Shown here in pieces: positions 17,586 through 27,121 of a DNA stretch of 64,000 nucleotides; position 1 is the first letter of the stretch, and each line of letters begins with the position of its first letter. The notes under the pieces were generated by a model. That model was not told the DNA's origin. It searched no databases and saw only the letters and a list, made by a program, of their open reading frames with translations. The stretch is from assembly GCF_035510375.1 (NCBI RefSeq), contig NZ_DATKHG010000072.1; one strand, given 5' to 3'. The stretch comes from Paenibacillus_I sp035510375. Its GTDB lineage: Bacteria > Bacillota > Bacilli > Paenibacillales > Paenibacillaceae. The position numbers and the translations under genes are program-made.

Positions 17586-18852
17586 ATGAAATTTACAGGA
17601 GGAAGATTTCTTGAAATTACTGCGTATTTATTCACAATAGCGTTTTTAGTCGTTTTTGCCATGCAAGTTCCCGCGCACACGGTGTACGCCGACGGATCCT
17701 CGACACTTAACGGGAAGCCGCTGCAAACCGCCGAGTACGTTACGGTGGCGAAGGTTGCCGGTTCATCCGCTTCCGCAATATATAAAACCCGATTCCAGTT
17801 CCGCGAAAGTGGCCACGGTGAAAGGCGGAGATGAATATCCGGTGCTCGCGACGGCAAAATATTATTACCAGATCCAGCTGCTCGCGGGCCAGAAGGGCTG
17901 GGTTCACCGATCGAGCGTGTCGGTGCGCAAGGCCCCGAGGTATGTTGCCGGCTGGAACTATCTTGGAGGAACGGACAAATTTATAGAGGCAAGCGGCGCG
18001 GCGGCGCTCGATGTCGTCATGCCCCGCTGGTACGGACTTAACCCGAACAGCCTTGTATCGGCGGCGCCCGACAAACGCTATGTGGATTGGGCTCATGCCC
18101 GCGGCAAGAAGGTATGGGCGATGCTCGGCAACGGCTTCGACATCGAGCTGACGGACCGGATTCTGTCTTCCCCCGCCAATCGCGCGGAAGTGATCCGCAA
18201 ACTGGCGGAATCTCTGAAGGCGAACGGGATTGACGGCCTGAACGTCGACTTTGAAAATATGAAAATGGACAATCGCGACGAATTCGTCCTCTTTATTCGT
18301 GATTTGAAAAAATCGCTCGCCGGAACCGGCAAAACGGTGTCCGTCGACGTGACGCGCGAAAACCCCGATCCGAACTGGTCGGGCAGCTATGACCGCGCGG
18401 GTCTGGGAAAAGCGGCCGATTATGTCATGATGATGGGGTACGACGAATATTATGAAGGACGCGGCGAAGCCGGTTCCGTCTCCTCCCTGCCATGGGCCGA
18501 GGAAGGGCTGCGTCTGCTGCTTCGCGATGTTCCTGCCCATAAGGTCATCCTGGGCGTCCCGTTTTATACAAGAGAATGGACGGTTCCCGCTTCCGGCGGA
18601 AAAGCGACGGCGAAGAATGTGCCGATGAAACAGATTGACGGCTGGCTTTCCTCGCGCGGGCTGACCAAGAAATGGGACGCCGCGGCCAAACAGAATTATG
18701 CCGAATTCACGGATGCCGCCGCGAAGCCTGATCGGCCGGCTGAGATACAACGTATCGATCGATTCGCTGAAGCCCGGGTCCACCTTAATGACCGATACAT
18801 CGGTTTGGTCGAGCCAGTCCTGAATATCCGCCGCCGAAGAAGCGACACCTGA
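17586..18852 (+). pseudogene. Frameshifted SH3b-GH18 cortex-lytic-type enzyme
   Basis: Signal peptide, bacterial SH3 domain and glycoside hydrolase 18 domain of the YdhD/SleL-like kind, broken into two frames. The first frame holds a signal peptide and the start of the SH3 domain (up to AGSSASAIYK). At the AAAA run near 17782 the frame shifts, and the second frame continues KPDSSSAKVATVKGGDEYPV. Dropping one A restores one protein. The catalytic motif DGLNVDFE is intact. A good AGGAGG (17597-17602) precedes TTG 17611 in yet another frame, hinting at a further shift in the signal peptide. GH18 similarity ends near 18722, where the C-terminus is replaced by unrelated sequence. Confidence 0.7.
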
Positions 18853-18900
18853 AGTCAATATCGAATAAACGGCTGCCGCACCGTCCAGATTGACCGCCAT
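18723..18900 (-). pseudogene. Inverted fragment of a beta-helix surface protein
   Basis: Read on the minus strand this stretch gives about 59 residues that look genuinely coding: AADIQDWLDQTDVSVIKVD, then SESIDTLYLSRPIRLRGG. It has the same pattern as the plus-strand piece starting at 18903 (NADSLLDAFEDSSITRIYL...LEIPSWVTEISG), a typical first coil of a right-handed beta-helix. It has no proper start and is cut off where the GH18 remnant begins. I take it as a displaced, inverted fragment. Confidence 0.45.
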
Positions 18901-18902
18901 CC

Positions 18903-19820
18903 CGCCTCGAACCTGTTTTCAACGCCGACTCGCTGCTGGATGCGTTCGAAGACTCGTCGATCACAAGAATCTATCTGGCGAATAATATCGACATGCCGTC
19001 CGGCTATGCGCTCGAAATCCCTTCATGGGTAACGGAAATAAGCGGCTCTGCCGCACGAACGCTGTCGGCCAGCTCGATTGTGCTGCCTGAAGGACTTACA
19101 TTGAACCAGGTTGAATGGATTGAAACTTTCGAGGGAGTGCCTCTGTCGGTGAAAATCCGGCCTCCGTTTGATGTAATGTCCGTCGATTTCATCGATCTGG
19201 AGTTTAACCAGCCGGTTGCGCCAGAGGTGATCGGAACGGATGTCGTGAGCTCGGTTGTCCTGACGTATGCGAGCGGGAGCGGGACGATTGTCGATCCGAT
19301 CGATATTCCCTTATCCGCCCACTGGTGGAACGCCACCGGAGACGTCCTGCAATTGGATTGGCCGGACTACTACCCGATGGATGGCCTGGAATACATTACG
19401 GTTAACTTTGTTCCAGGTACGGTGAAGGGCATCGGCGGCGATCCCCTGACTCAAGATTCCGTCACTTTGAACCTGATACCGATTGAAGCATCCATCGGCA
19501 ATGTGGCTGCTGAAGCCGGCCTGATGACCGGTTTTGACGTTACCTTCACGGCAGCGGTCGGCGAGGGGACGGTGGATGCCGGGCAAGCAGCCGTCACGAG
19601 CGTTTTTGCGGATTATGGCGGCAGCTATCAGATTCTGAATTCGGGCAATTATTCGGTCAGTTGGAGCGCTGACCGGAGGGTCATGACCGTCGCGATCCCC
19701 GGGGGTGTGCTGTTAACGGGATTGGGCTTCTTCGAGGTTAGTCTAGATCGAAACGTCATTCAGTCGGCGGACGGGCGCTACATTGGGGATTACTCGCCGG
19801 ACTATGCCTTCGTGTCTTAG
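18903..19820 (+). pseudogene. 3' part of a secreted surface protein gene
   Basis: About 305 residues ending in a normal stop. Reading upstream of the first ATG (18993) the frame continues with natural-looking protein (EPVFNADSLLDAFEDSS...), so the real N-terminus is missing. A beta-helix-like coil is followed by two Ig-like modules (about 19140-19480 and 19490-19810) resembling those of the truncated gene at 25441-26916. No ribosome-binding site or signal peptide is present. Residual translation from ATG 18993 cannot be excluded. Confidence 0.55.
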
Positions 19821-20021
19821 GGGTGTTTGGGCGAGAGGCCAAGCTGTCGGCGAATTGGCGCGTTCGGCAGGTGTGGCGGGATTGCATGAATTAACCGGTG
19901 GTGATGTCGGTTTGCTCGGCACCGGTGCGTGGAGAGAAGGTTGCTTGGTGTGTGGAGTACATGCCGCCCGTAGCTGACAAAGGTGATCCATACGATGCCG
20001 TTCGGCAACGCGCAAAGTAAT

Positions 20022-20208
20022 AAGATGCATTTTCTGCACCTGGTTTCGTGCGAACTGCGGTGATCAGTCATCAAGGTGCAAAAAGTACACCTGAATTCGA
20101 GGTTTTCGGATAAAATCCGGATTTACGGCTCAACAAAGTGCAGGTTTTGCACTTTGCTGGGCCAAAACGGGAGAAACGGCGAAAACAAGGTGCAGGTTTT
20201 GCACCTTG
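20022..20208. repeat. Cluster of four short TGCA-type hairpin repeats
   Basis: Four related hairpins in under 200 bases: near 20022-20041 (imperfect), 20072-20092 (AGGTGCA.../...TACACCT), 20134-20156 (CAAAGTGCA-GGTTT-TGCACTTTG, nine-base arms) and 20186-20208 (CAAGGTGCA-GGTTT-TGCACCTTG, nine-base arms). The last two share the same five-base loop. Compensating changes between copies (AAAG/CTTT versus AAGG/CCTT) keep the pairing, so the structure is conserved as structure. They look like members of a dispersed intergenic palindrome family. Confidence 0.7.
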
Positions 20209-20216
20209 CGCCGCGC

Positions 20217-20485
20217 GCCGATGCGCGATGTGCCTGCGCCGATGCGCGATGTGCCTGCGCCGATGCGCGGTGCGCCTGCGCCGATGCGCGATGTGCCTGC
20301 GCCGATGCGCGATGTGCCTGCGCCGATGCGCGGTGTGCCTGCGCCGATGCGCGATGTGCCTGCGCCGATGCGCGGTGCGCCTGCGCCGATGCGCGATGTG
20401 CCTGCGCCGATGCGCGATGCGCCTGCGCCGATGCGCGGTGCGCCTGCGCCGATGCGCGATGCGCCTGCGCCGATGCGCGGTGCGC
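20217..20485. repeat. 21-nt tandem repeat array, about 12.8 copies
   Basis: Unit GCCGATGCGCGATGTGCCTGC, with A/G and T/C variation at two internal positions only, repeated without indels. Because 21 is a multiple of three and the unit has no stops, most frames stay open through it, producing several long but meaningless reading frames (for example a PMRDVPA heptad). No start, ribosome-binding site or domain supports real coding. Confidence 0.9.
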
Positions 20486-20554
20486 GTCATACGCGCTTGG
20501 CCGATGTGTCCGCGTAAATGCGCCCCGCGCCTCGCATTTTGCCTCGCCCGGCTG

Positions 20555-20594
20555 CACCTCACGCCATCGCACCTCACGCCATCGCACCTCACGC
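20555..20594. repeat. 15-nt tandem repeat, 2.7 copies
   Basis: CACCTCACGCCATCG twice in direct succession and then CACCTCACGC. It lies 70 bases after the 21-nt array and belongs to the same repeat-rich, gene-free stretch (19821-20745). Confidence 0.8.
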
Positions 20595-20700
20595 TGCAGC
20601 GTCTCGCGCATGGCCGATCTGCATGCGTTTGAGCTGATTGAACGGTGGCGAACCATTCTGGCCCGGCCTTGATCGTAGTTTAAAAGGATAAGAAACTTGA

Positions 20701-20742
20701 AAACAGCAGGCTCCGGAATGCCGGACACCTGCTGTTTTTTCG
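20701..20742 (-). terminator. Bidirectional terminator at the lhr 3' end
   Basis: Eleven-base-pair stem AAAACAGCAGG/CCTGCTGTTTT with an inner TCCGG/CCGGA helix. T-runs lie on both sides, so it can act on the minus-strand helicase transcript and on rightward transcripts. Confidence 0.75.
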
Positions 20743-20745
20743 TTG

Positions 20746-23700
20746 TTACAGCGAGCTTACCCACAACACCAACGCATTCCGGTCGCGTTCCGCGCCGAGT
20801 GAGCGAAGCAGCGGGGCGCCTTCCGGCGATTCCGCCGCCGCTTCGCCGTTCCAAAGCTCAATCTTGATTTTGCTTGCACCGTTCTGCCGCATAATCGTCC
20901 GGAAGACCTCTCGCAGCAGCTTCGGCAGATCGGGCTCCTGCGTCCGTTCCGCTTGCGGGTCCATCAAATGGATTCGCTTGCCGCCGCCCTCGAGCCAGAG
21001 CAGCCAGCGGCCGCGGTGCAGGACCAGGTAATTGACCGGCTTGCGCGCGAAGGACACGCCGCCTCCTTTGGCTTCCGGCCATGGGGCGACCAGCCCGAAC
21101 GGATTGGCCGGATCGACCGCGGACAGGACGGTAACCGCGGCCGCATCCCCGCCCGGCCGCAACGGCTGCCGAACGCCGTCAACGAGATCGCGCGACACGA
21201 ATTGCATCGTGTGCACGCCGCGGATGAACAGGCCGCGGGTGACGACGCCCCACTGCTCCAGCTTTCGCACGACCGGCAGCAGGCTGTCCCAGTTGTACGG
21301 CGAGACGGCGTCAACCAGATCCTTCGTCAGGATGCCGCAGCTGCCGAGCAGATGGCGGGTCCATTCCATGGCCGATTGTTCGGCGGCGCCGGCCGTTTCC
21401 GCAGCGGTGTCGGAAGGAGGCGTTTCCTCCAGACTCCCGATCCAATACCAGCGGCCTTGTCCGGAGCCCGTCCTGGCAAGCTGCCTGCCTTTCGTCTGCG
21501 CCTGAATGCGAAGCGGGGCATACTGGTCGTTGGAAACGAGGCCCTCCCATGCCAAGTCCAGCAAGTCTGACAGCAGCTCGGACGGGCGCCGTCCGCTTTC
21601 TCCGGCCAGCTTCGTCAGGAAGCTGGCGCCGCCGCGCTTCAGCCGCTCCAGCAGCTCGGGATGCTTGCCCGCCGTTCGTCCGGCCTCCCGCAAGAACGGC
21701 GCGTACAGCGGCTTGGATTCGGACAGGAAGAAAGCGATCTTCCCTTCCTTCTCGCCTTCTTCCTTGCGTCCGATCCAGATCACCTCGCCGGACGCGCACA
21801 GCAGGTCAAGCTCCTCCTTGCGGTAATCGGCCACTCGGGCCGGGAACACGACCGATTCCCACAACGACAACGGCAGGAAAAAGCCCTGCAGCTTGCCGAT
21901 AGCAGCCCGCAGCCCGCCGCTTCCGGCAAGCTGGGCGCCCTTGAGCGCGTGCTGCATGGAAGCCATTTGACCGAGCCAGCGTGACGGCTCGACAGGTTCG
22001 GCGCGGCTGCGCGCTTGCTGCACGGACAACCGGATGATGCGGGACGCCACCTTGCGGCTCGTCCATATCCGCTCCTCCGCGGAAGCGGCGAACGGCGCCT
22101 GCTCGATCCGTTCACGGCGCAGCAGTTCCTCCGTTACCCGGCGCGCCTCCCGTTCCGACAATACCGGGTAGCGTAGGCGCAGCTCCTCTTCCGTGAAGGA
22201 CAGCACATGCTCCGCATACCGGCCGGCCACGAACGCCACGGACGCCTCCGTCGCGGGAAAACGTTCATACAGATCAAGCTCATCCCGGCAAATCCAGCGC
22301 CGCTCATCCCCGAACCGAACCGCCCTCACTCGGCCGCCGCGCTCGAGCTCATCCAGCCAGACCGGGACCCTGTCTTCCCCGGCCAGCCTCGAAAGCTCCT
22401 CTGTCGTGGAGTCGCCGCGCTTTTTCAACAGCAGGTAGAGCTCGGACGCATCCCGCGGGCGGCGTTCGCCTTGCATCAACCGCAGCCGTTCCTCCTCCAC
22501 GACGCCCGGATCGATCGCCCGCCGCACCGTCTCCTCGCCGAACAGCTCGCCGGTCAGCTCTTTGCTGACATGCAGCAATTGCAGCTGAACGGCATCATCC
22601 AACCCGTCCCCTTCATACAGCTGCATATTGGCGTAGTCGGCGATATATTGCGAGGCAAGGGGAGAGGGCCGATTCGTTTCGCGAACGACAAGCTGCGTCT
22701 CGCCGCTCGCGATCGTTTGCAGCGCATCCTTCAGCCGGTCGACATCCAAATAATCGTACAGGCATTCCTTCACCGCTTCCTGCAAATACGGAAAATGTTC
22801 CGAATGCGGCAGCGAAGCGCGAAGCAGTTCTTCGCTGCGGATTCTTTTCTGCCACATCGGCGTCCGGGTGAAGCTGCGGGAGAGCAGGAGCGACGTCTCG
22901 GCGATCCGGCGAAAAGCGACGGCCAGCAGCGGCGAGCCCGGAACGGCCTCGGCCAGCAGCCGGTCGACATTGGCCGGCGTGACGCGCCACACCGCTTGCA
23001 GCCAGGAGGGATCCCACTCCGGAAGCACGAACTCGATGCCGTAATCCTTCGCATTGCCGTAAATCCGGTAGGGAAGAATGTCCTTCCACTGCTTCTCGAT
23101 TGCGATCAGCCAGGTCCGGTTGACGCGCTTGCCCCAGTAATTGTGCAGAATGACATGCACCCGGTTCGTCACATCGCGGTAATGCTCGACGACGAGCCGG
23201 TTCGCGGTCGGCACGTCGCTGACGGCCATCTGGGAACGGACGTAGTCGATGAGCGTTTGGCCGGCCAGGGCGTCGAGCTTGAATTCGTGCGCGAGCCATT
23301 CCGACGCCGTTCTATCCGCGGCGGTTCGCGCGCCTTCGTCGTCCGCCGTCCCAAGCCGCCGCTGCAGCTCGTCCCAGAACAGGCCGACTTGCCGACCGAG
23401 CTCATAGGAACGGCCGCCGGATTCGTTGCGCCAGAACGGAATTTCACTGTAACGGTTGCCCGCTTCGGTCACATATACCCGGTCTTTCTGTATATGCTGA
23501 ATCATCCATGAGCTCGTCCCAAGCTGAAAAACGTCTCCGACGCGGCTCTCCTGGATGAACTCCTCGTCGAGCTCCCCGAGATGGACGCGGCTGTCGGCGT
23601 GATGGACCTGATAGTCGGAGCTTTGCGGAATCGTGCCGGCGCCGGTGACGGCGGCCATGGACGAGTTGGACCGTTTGCCGATGCTGCCCGTCTCGCCGTC

Positions 23701-25395
23701 ATAGTTCAGCAGCGGTCTCGCGAACGGATAATAACCGCCGAGCACGCGCAGCGTTGCGAGCAACCGGTCGTAGGCGAAGGTGCGGAAGCTGTCGCTCCGG
23801 CAGACGAGCTTGTGCAGCTCGCGCGCGTCCCAGTCGCCGGTCGCCGCCATGGCGACCATATGCTGGGACAGCACGTCCAGCGGGTTGCGCGGCAAACGGA
23901 TCTCCTCGATTTCACGGGCGGAGATGAGCTTGCTCAATACGGCGATCTCGGGCAGCGCTCCGCGGGCGCGGGCGAGAATGGCGCCGCGGCTCACATCGCC
24001 GACCGCATGGCCGGCTCGGCCGATCCGCTGGATGCCCGCGGCGGCCTCGATCGGCGAATCCAGCTGCAGGACCAGATCGACGTGGCCCACGTCGATGCCG
24101 AGCTCGAGCGAGGAGGTGGCCACAATCGCCCGCAGGCCGCCCTCCTTCAGTTCGCGTTCGACCTCGAGCCGTCGCTGCCGCGCTACGCTGCCGTGATGGG
24201 ACTTCGCCATCTCATAGCCGACATAATCGTTCAATCTTAATGTCAACCGCTCGCAAAGCCTTCTGCTGTTGACGAAGATCAGCACGGAGCGGCAGCCTTC
24301 CATCAGCTGCAGGATGCGGTCCATGACCGGAAACCAGACCGAGTCGCGGGTTTGCACCGGCTTGCCGCGGTCCGGCATCGTCACGGTCAGCTCGATCCGT
24401 TTCGTCATGGCGCTTTCCACGATCGCGACCGGGCGCAGGCGGAAGCCGAGCGGATGGGAGGCGATGTCCTGCGGCGGAACCGCTTCGGGCGGCGGCATGA
24501 GCGGTAGAGCGGGAATCGCCTGCGTCTCGGATGATTGGCTGGCATCGACTGAATCGGATGAATCGGGTGAAGCCGGCGAAGCGGGGGAGGTTGCGCCGAT
24601 CCCGTCCGATTTCGGCACAGCCGGCATGACAGGCGCGACGCCTCCCGCAGCGGTGAACGGGGGCAGGGCAGGGGAAGCGGCGTGCCGATCGCTCACGGTC
24701 GCGTTTTCGTTATCCGCCGGGTCCTCCTCCCAGCCCGCGAGGTAACGCGCCACTCGCTCCAGCGGCTTCAGGGTGGCCGATACGCCGATGCGCTGAACAT
24801 GTCCCGCGCAAAGCGCGGTCAGCCGCTCGAGGGACAGCGATAAATGCGCGCCGCGCTTGTCGGCAGCCAGCTCATGGATTTCGTCGACGATCACTTTCCG
24901 GACCGTTTGCAGCATGCGGCGTCCCTTGTCCGACGTGAGCAATATATACAGCGATTCCGGCGTTGTAATAAGCATATCCGGCGGACGCTTCAGCATCGAA
25001 GCCCGCTGCGAGGGCGTCGTGTCGCCGGTGCGGACCGCCGCGCGAAGGCCGGGCCAGTCGGCGCCGCTCTCCGAGGCGATCCGTTCGATTGCTTCGGCGA
25101 AGCCGAGCACATGGTGATGGATGTCGTTGTTGAGCGCCTTGAGAGGGGTGACGTACAGCACGCGAACGCCCCCGCTCCCGGACGATGCGCCGGATTGCTT
25201 GAGCCGAACGGCATAATCGATGCAGGGAAGCAAGGCCGCCAGTGTCTTGCCGGACCCGGTGGGCGCGGCGATCAGCGTGTGGCGGCCGGAACGGATCGCC
25301 TCCCATGATCGGTGCTGAACGTCCGTCGGATCGCCGAAAGCTTCCGTGAACCATTGCGCAAGGATGGGATGAAAAGCGGAAAGAGCGTTTGCCAT
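20746..25395 (-). CDS. lhr: Lhr-type large superfamily 2 helicase
   Basis: 1,549-residue ATP-dependent nucleic acid helicase, the size of full-length Lhr. Seen in order: Q-motif region, Walker A APTGSGKTLAAL, Walker B VDEIHELA, SATL motif III, and motif VI IQRIGRAGHA, then a winged-helix/Lhr core and a long C-terminal extension including an aromatic-rich segment (GRWYWIGSLEE). Lhr proteins act in DNA repair in the bacteria studied. Between motif III and the second helicase lobe (about residues 225-310) sits a Pro/Ser/Ala-rich low-complexity insert. The gene stands alone, flanked by decayed surface-protein genes, with no metallophosphoesterase partner seen. Confidence 0.92.
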   Translation of the reverse strand: MANALSAFHPILAQWFTEAFGDPTDVQHRSWEAIRSGRHTLIAAPTGSGKTLAALLPCIDYAVRLKQSGASSGSGGVRVLYVTPLKALNNDIHHHVLGFAEAIERIASESGADWPGLRAAVRTGDTTPSQRASMLKRPPDMLITTPESLYILLTSDKGRRMLQTVRKVIVDEIHELAADKRGAHLSLSLERLTALCAGHVQRIGVSATLKPLERVARYLAGWEEDPADNENATVSDRHAASPALPPFTAAGGVAPVMPAVPKSDGIGATSPASPASPDSSDSVDASQSSETQAIPALPLMPPPEAVPPQDIASHPLGFRLRPVAIVESAMTKRIELTVTMPDRGKPVQTRDSVWFPVMDRILQLMEGCRSVLIFVNSRRLCERLTLRLNDYVGYEMAKSHHGSVARQRRLEVERELKEGGLRAIVATSSLELGIDVGHVDLVLQLDSPIEAAAGIQRIGRAGHAVGDVSRGAILARARGALPEIAVLSKLISAREIEEIRLPRNPLDVLSQHMVAMAATGDWDARELHKLVCRSDSFRTFAYDRLLATLRVLGGYYPFARPLLNYDGETGSIGKRSNSSMAAVTGAGTIPQSSDYQVHHADSRVHLGELDEEFIQESRVGDVFQLGTSSWMIQHIQKDRVYVTEAGNRYSEIPFWRNESGGRSYELGRQVGLFWDELQRRLGTADDEGARTAADRTASEWLAHEFKLDALAGQTLIDYVRSQMAVSDVPTANRLVVEHYRDVTNRVHVILHNYWGKRVNRTWLIAIEKQWKDILPYRIYGNAKDYGIEFVLPEWDPSWLQAVWRVTPANVDRLLAEAVPGSPLLAVAFRRIAETSLLLSRSFTRTPMWQKRIRSEELLRASLPHSEHFPYLQEAVKECLYDYLDVDRLKDALQTIASGETQLVVRETNRPSPLASQYIADYANMQLYEGDGLDDAVQLQLLHVSKELTGELFGEETVRRAIDPGVVEEERLRLMQGERRPRDASELYLLLKKRGDSTTEELSRLAGEDRVPVWLDELERGGRVRAVRFGDERRWICRDELDLYERFPATEASVAFVAGRYAEHVLSFTEEELRLRYPVLSEREARRVTEELLRRERIEQAPFAASAEERIWTSRKVASRIIRLSVQQARSRAEPVEPSRWLGQMASMQHALKGAQLAGSGGLRAAIGKLQGFFLPLSLWESVVFPARVADYRKEELDLLCASGEVIWIGRKEEGEKEGKIAFFLSESKPLYAPFLREAGRTAGKHPELLERLKRGGASFLTKLAGESGRRPSELLSDLLDLAWEGLVSNDQYAPLRIQAQTKGRQLARTGSGQGRWYWIGSLEETPPSDTAAETAGAAEQSAMEWTRHLLGSCGILTKDLVDAVSPYNWDSLLPVVRKLEQWGVVTRGLFIRGVHTMQFVSRDLVDGVRQPLRPGGDAAAVTVLSAVDPANPFGLVAPWPEAKGGGVSFARKPVNYLVLHRGRWLLWLEGGGKRIHLMDPQAERTQEPDLPKLLREVFRTIMRQNGASKIKIELWNGEAAAESPEGAPLLRSLGAERDRNALVLWVSSL

Positions 25396-25440
25396 CTGGG
25401 ATCAGCTCCTAGCGTGAGAACGTGAGGATCGTTACGGTCA

Positions 25441-26916
25441 TTATATCAAAACGCGGGCCGAAAGACGGTGCGGGGGGCGATTGTCTCGAACAAGTAAAAA
25501 AGCGCGGCAAAAAAGGCTGCATCGGCAGCAAAGGACGTTCCACGAAGAACCCAATCCCGCCGGAACCGATACGCGCAGAATATTGCTGCCGACCCATTGC
25601 ACATTTACCGCCGACAGATCGGCGTAGTCCGAAGCTTCCCCGGAATTAAGCTCAATGTCCCAGAAAATATCCCCTGCCGCCGCAAGGCCAAGCGTTTCCT
25701 CCGACAGTTCTGCGCTGAAGCGAATATCGAAGGCCGTCAAGGAATCGCCGTCATATACCGTATTTTCGATAAAGGCCGACAGCGGCGCCGGCTTCCGGTA
25801 CTGCACGGGGTCGATCAGCAGCGGCTCGTTGTTCGCTCCCGCCACCTTTCCGTCAAGGAAGTCGACGATAATGCCGTCCCACATGTCGGAAACGCCGCCG
25901 TTGAAGTAAATATTAAGCGTTTGCGCATCGGTCCAGTAAATCTCTAATCGATCCAGCTGCCAGGTAAAGTCGCTTTCCCCTTGGAAGGTGACGCCCTGCA
26001 GCAGTTCAGCCGCAGTCAGCGCCCGGGTCGCTTCGGATACGTCCCCGCTGAACATGACATCAAACGAGTACAAATAGCCGTCATAACCGAAACCGCCGAT
26101 TGCCGCAGTCAGGCCTGCGGGAGGCTGTTCCAAGAGAGAAAGAACGCTGTAGTAGGCATTCGATAAGTCCAGCCATGCCGCGCCGATCTTGTACAGAATC
26201 TTGTCGGTTCCGCTGAGGGCCCCCTCGGCTGCCTCAACCGCTCCGAGCAGGTTCAACCGATCCGTCTCCGGTACCCTCCCATACCCTTCCCGAAGCATAA
26301 GGTCCCGTGCGTATCCGGCAACATCGGACAACATTTCGTACAGGGATTCTTCGGCTCCTATAAAGGACAGCAGGAACCTTGCATCTTCCCGATTCAGGCC
26401 CGCCCCCCCGGCAACATCGGCTGCGCCTGGGTTTTTGAGATATTTTACGACGTGGCTTACGGTCGGATTCGTGCTTGTGGCATTCATGGCTTCCAGGATG
26501 CCGATCATGCCTTCAATCGTCTGGACTTTGTAGCCCTCAACGGCGGCGTTCGCACCTCCGGCCGCCGCGGTGACGGCTCCCGCTGCGATATCGACCGTAA
26601 TGGAAGACGTACCGGCGGGAGCCTTGTTCAGAAACAAGTTAACATAATAACCGATTGCTTCCGCCCGTTCGATTGAAATTCCCTCGGCACCGCGGACGGA
26701 AAAATCGGACGCATCCAGCGGCACAACCGCCGTTTCCCCCTCGGCGTCGGTCAGCGGAATATTAAATTCCAGGCTGACTGCTTTACCGCCCCAGCTGCTT
26801 GCGCCGATTAGACGGAGACCCGCCGGGACATCCGCCGCCAAAGCTTGGACTGCGTTTGCCGGAACCGCGATCAACGCGACCAGTAAAACCAGCAGCGATT
26901 TGATAAATTTACTCAC
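25441..26916 (-). CDS. Secreted Ig-like surface protein, 3' end degraded
   Basis: Begins at GTG 26916 (AGGGGTGA about eight bases upstream; an in-frame GTG at 26928 is less well placed). An N-terminal signal peptide (KSLLVLLVALIAVPANAVQALA) is followed by an SbsA-like Ig module (about 35-130), a helical region and two further Ig-like modules. Natural sequence stops at LRVSVPAG near 25570. Beyond that the frame runs into Cys/Arg-rich noise, while another frame briefly continues IGFFVERP, comparable to GLGFFEV in the related piece at 19700. So the 3' end is probably frameshifted and deleted. An export role is inferred; the function is unknown. Confidence 0.65.
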   Translation of the reverse strand: MSKFIKSLLVLLVALIAVPANAVQALAADVPAGLRLIGASSWGGKAVSLEFNIPLTDAEGETAVVPLDASDFSVRGAEGISIERAEAIGYYVNLFLNKAPAGTSSITVDIAAGAVTAAAGGANAAVEGYKVQTIEGMIGILEAMNATSTNPTVSHVVKYLKNPGAADVAGGAGLNREDARFLLSFIGAEESLYEMLSDVAGYARDLMLREGYGRVPETDRLNLLGAVEAAEGALSGTDKILYKIGAAWLDLSNAYYSVLSLLEQPPAGLTAAIGGFGYDGYLYSFDVMFSGDVSEATRALTAAELLQGVTFQGESDFTWQLDRLEIYWTDAQTLNIYFNGGVSDMWDGIIVDFLDGKVAGANNEPLLIDPVQYRKPAPLSAFIENTVYDGDSLTAFDIRFSAELSEETLGLAAAGDIFWDIELNSGEASDYADLSAVNVQWVGSNILRVSVPAGLGSSWNVLCCRCSLFCRAFLLVRDNRPPHRLSARVLI

Positions 26917-27121
26917 CTCGACGCTCACCCCTGCCCATGTTCTACCAAAATTTTATCATATCCGAACCGGATAGAGCCAGAAAAATTGTAGAATAATGGC
27001 GAATATTATTGAAAGATGCTTTACTTTTTTCAATGCTATTTATCGAATCCCCGCCATCCGTTATAATCTGAAATATAGAAGCCATTAACAATTCCAGATT
27101 CCGCAACCGACGGAGGCTTGT

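Noticed and set aside
17740..18900. Whole minus-strand frame opposite the GH18 remnant as a gene
   Set aside because: Only the first ~60 codons (18723-18900) look protein-like; the rest mirrors the GH18 sequence.
20217..20594. CRISPR array
   Set aside because: The units are directly adjacent with no unique spacers, and there are no cas genes.
20071..20854. Long reading frames in several frames through the 21-nt array
   Set aside because: They exist only because the repeat unit is a multiple of three without stops; the heptad products have no start signals or homology.
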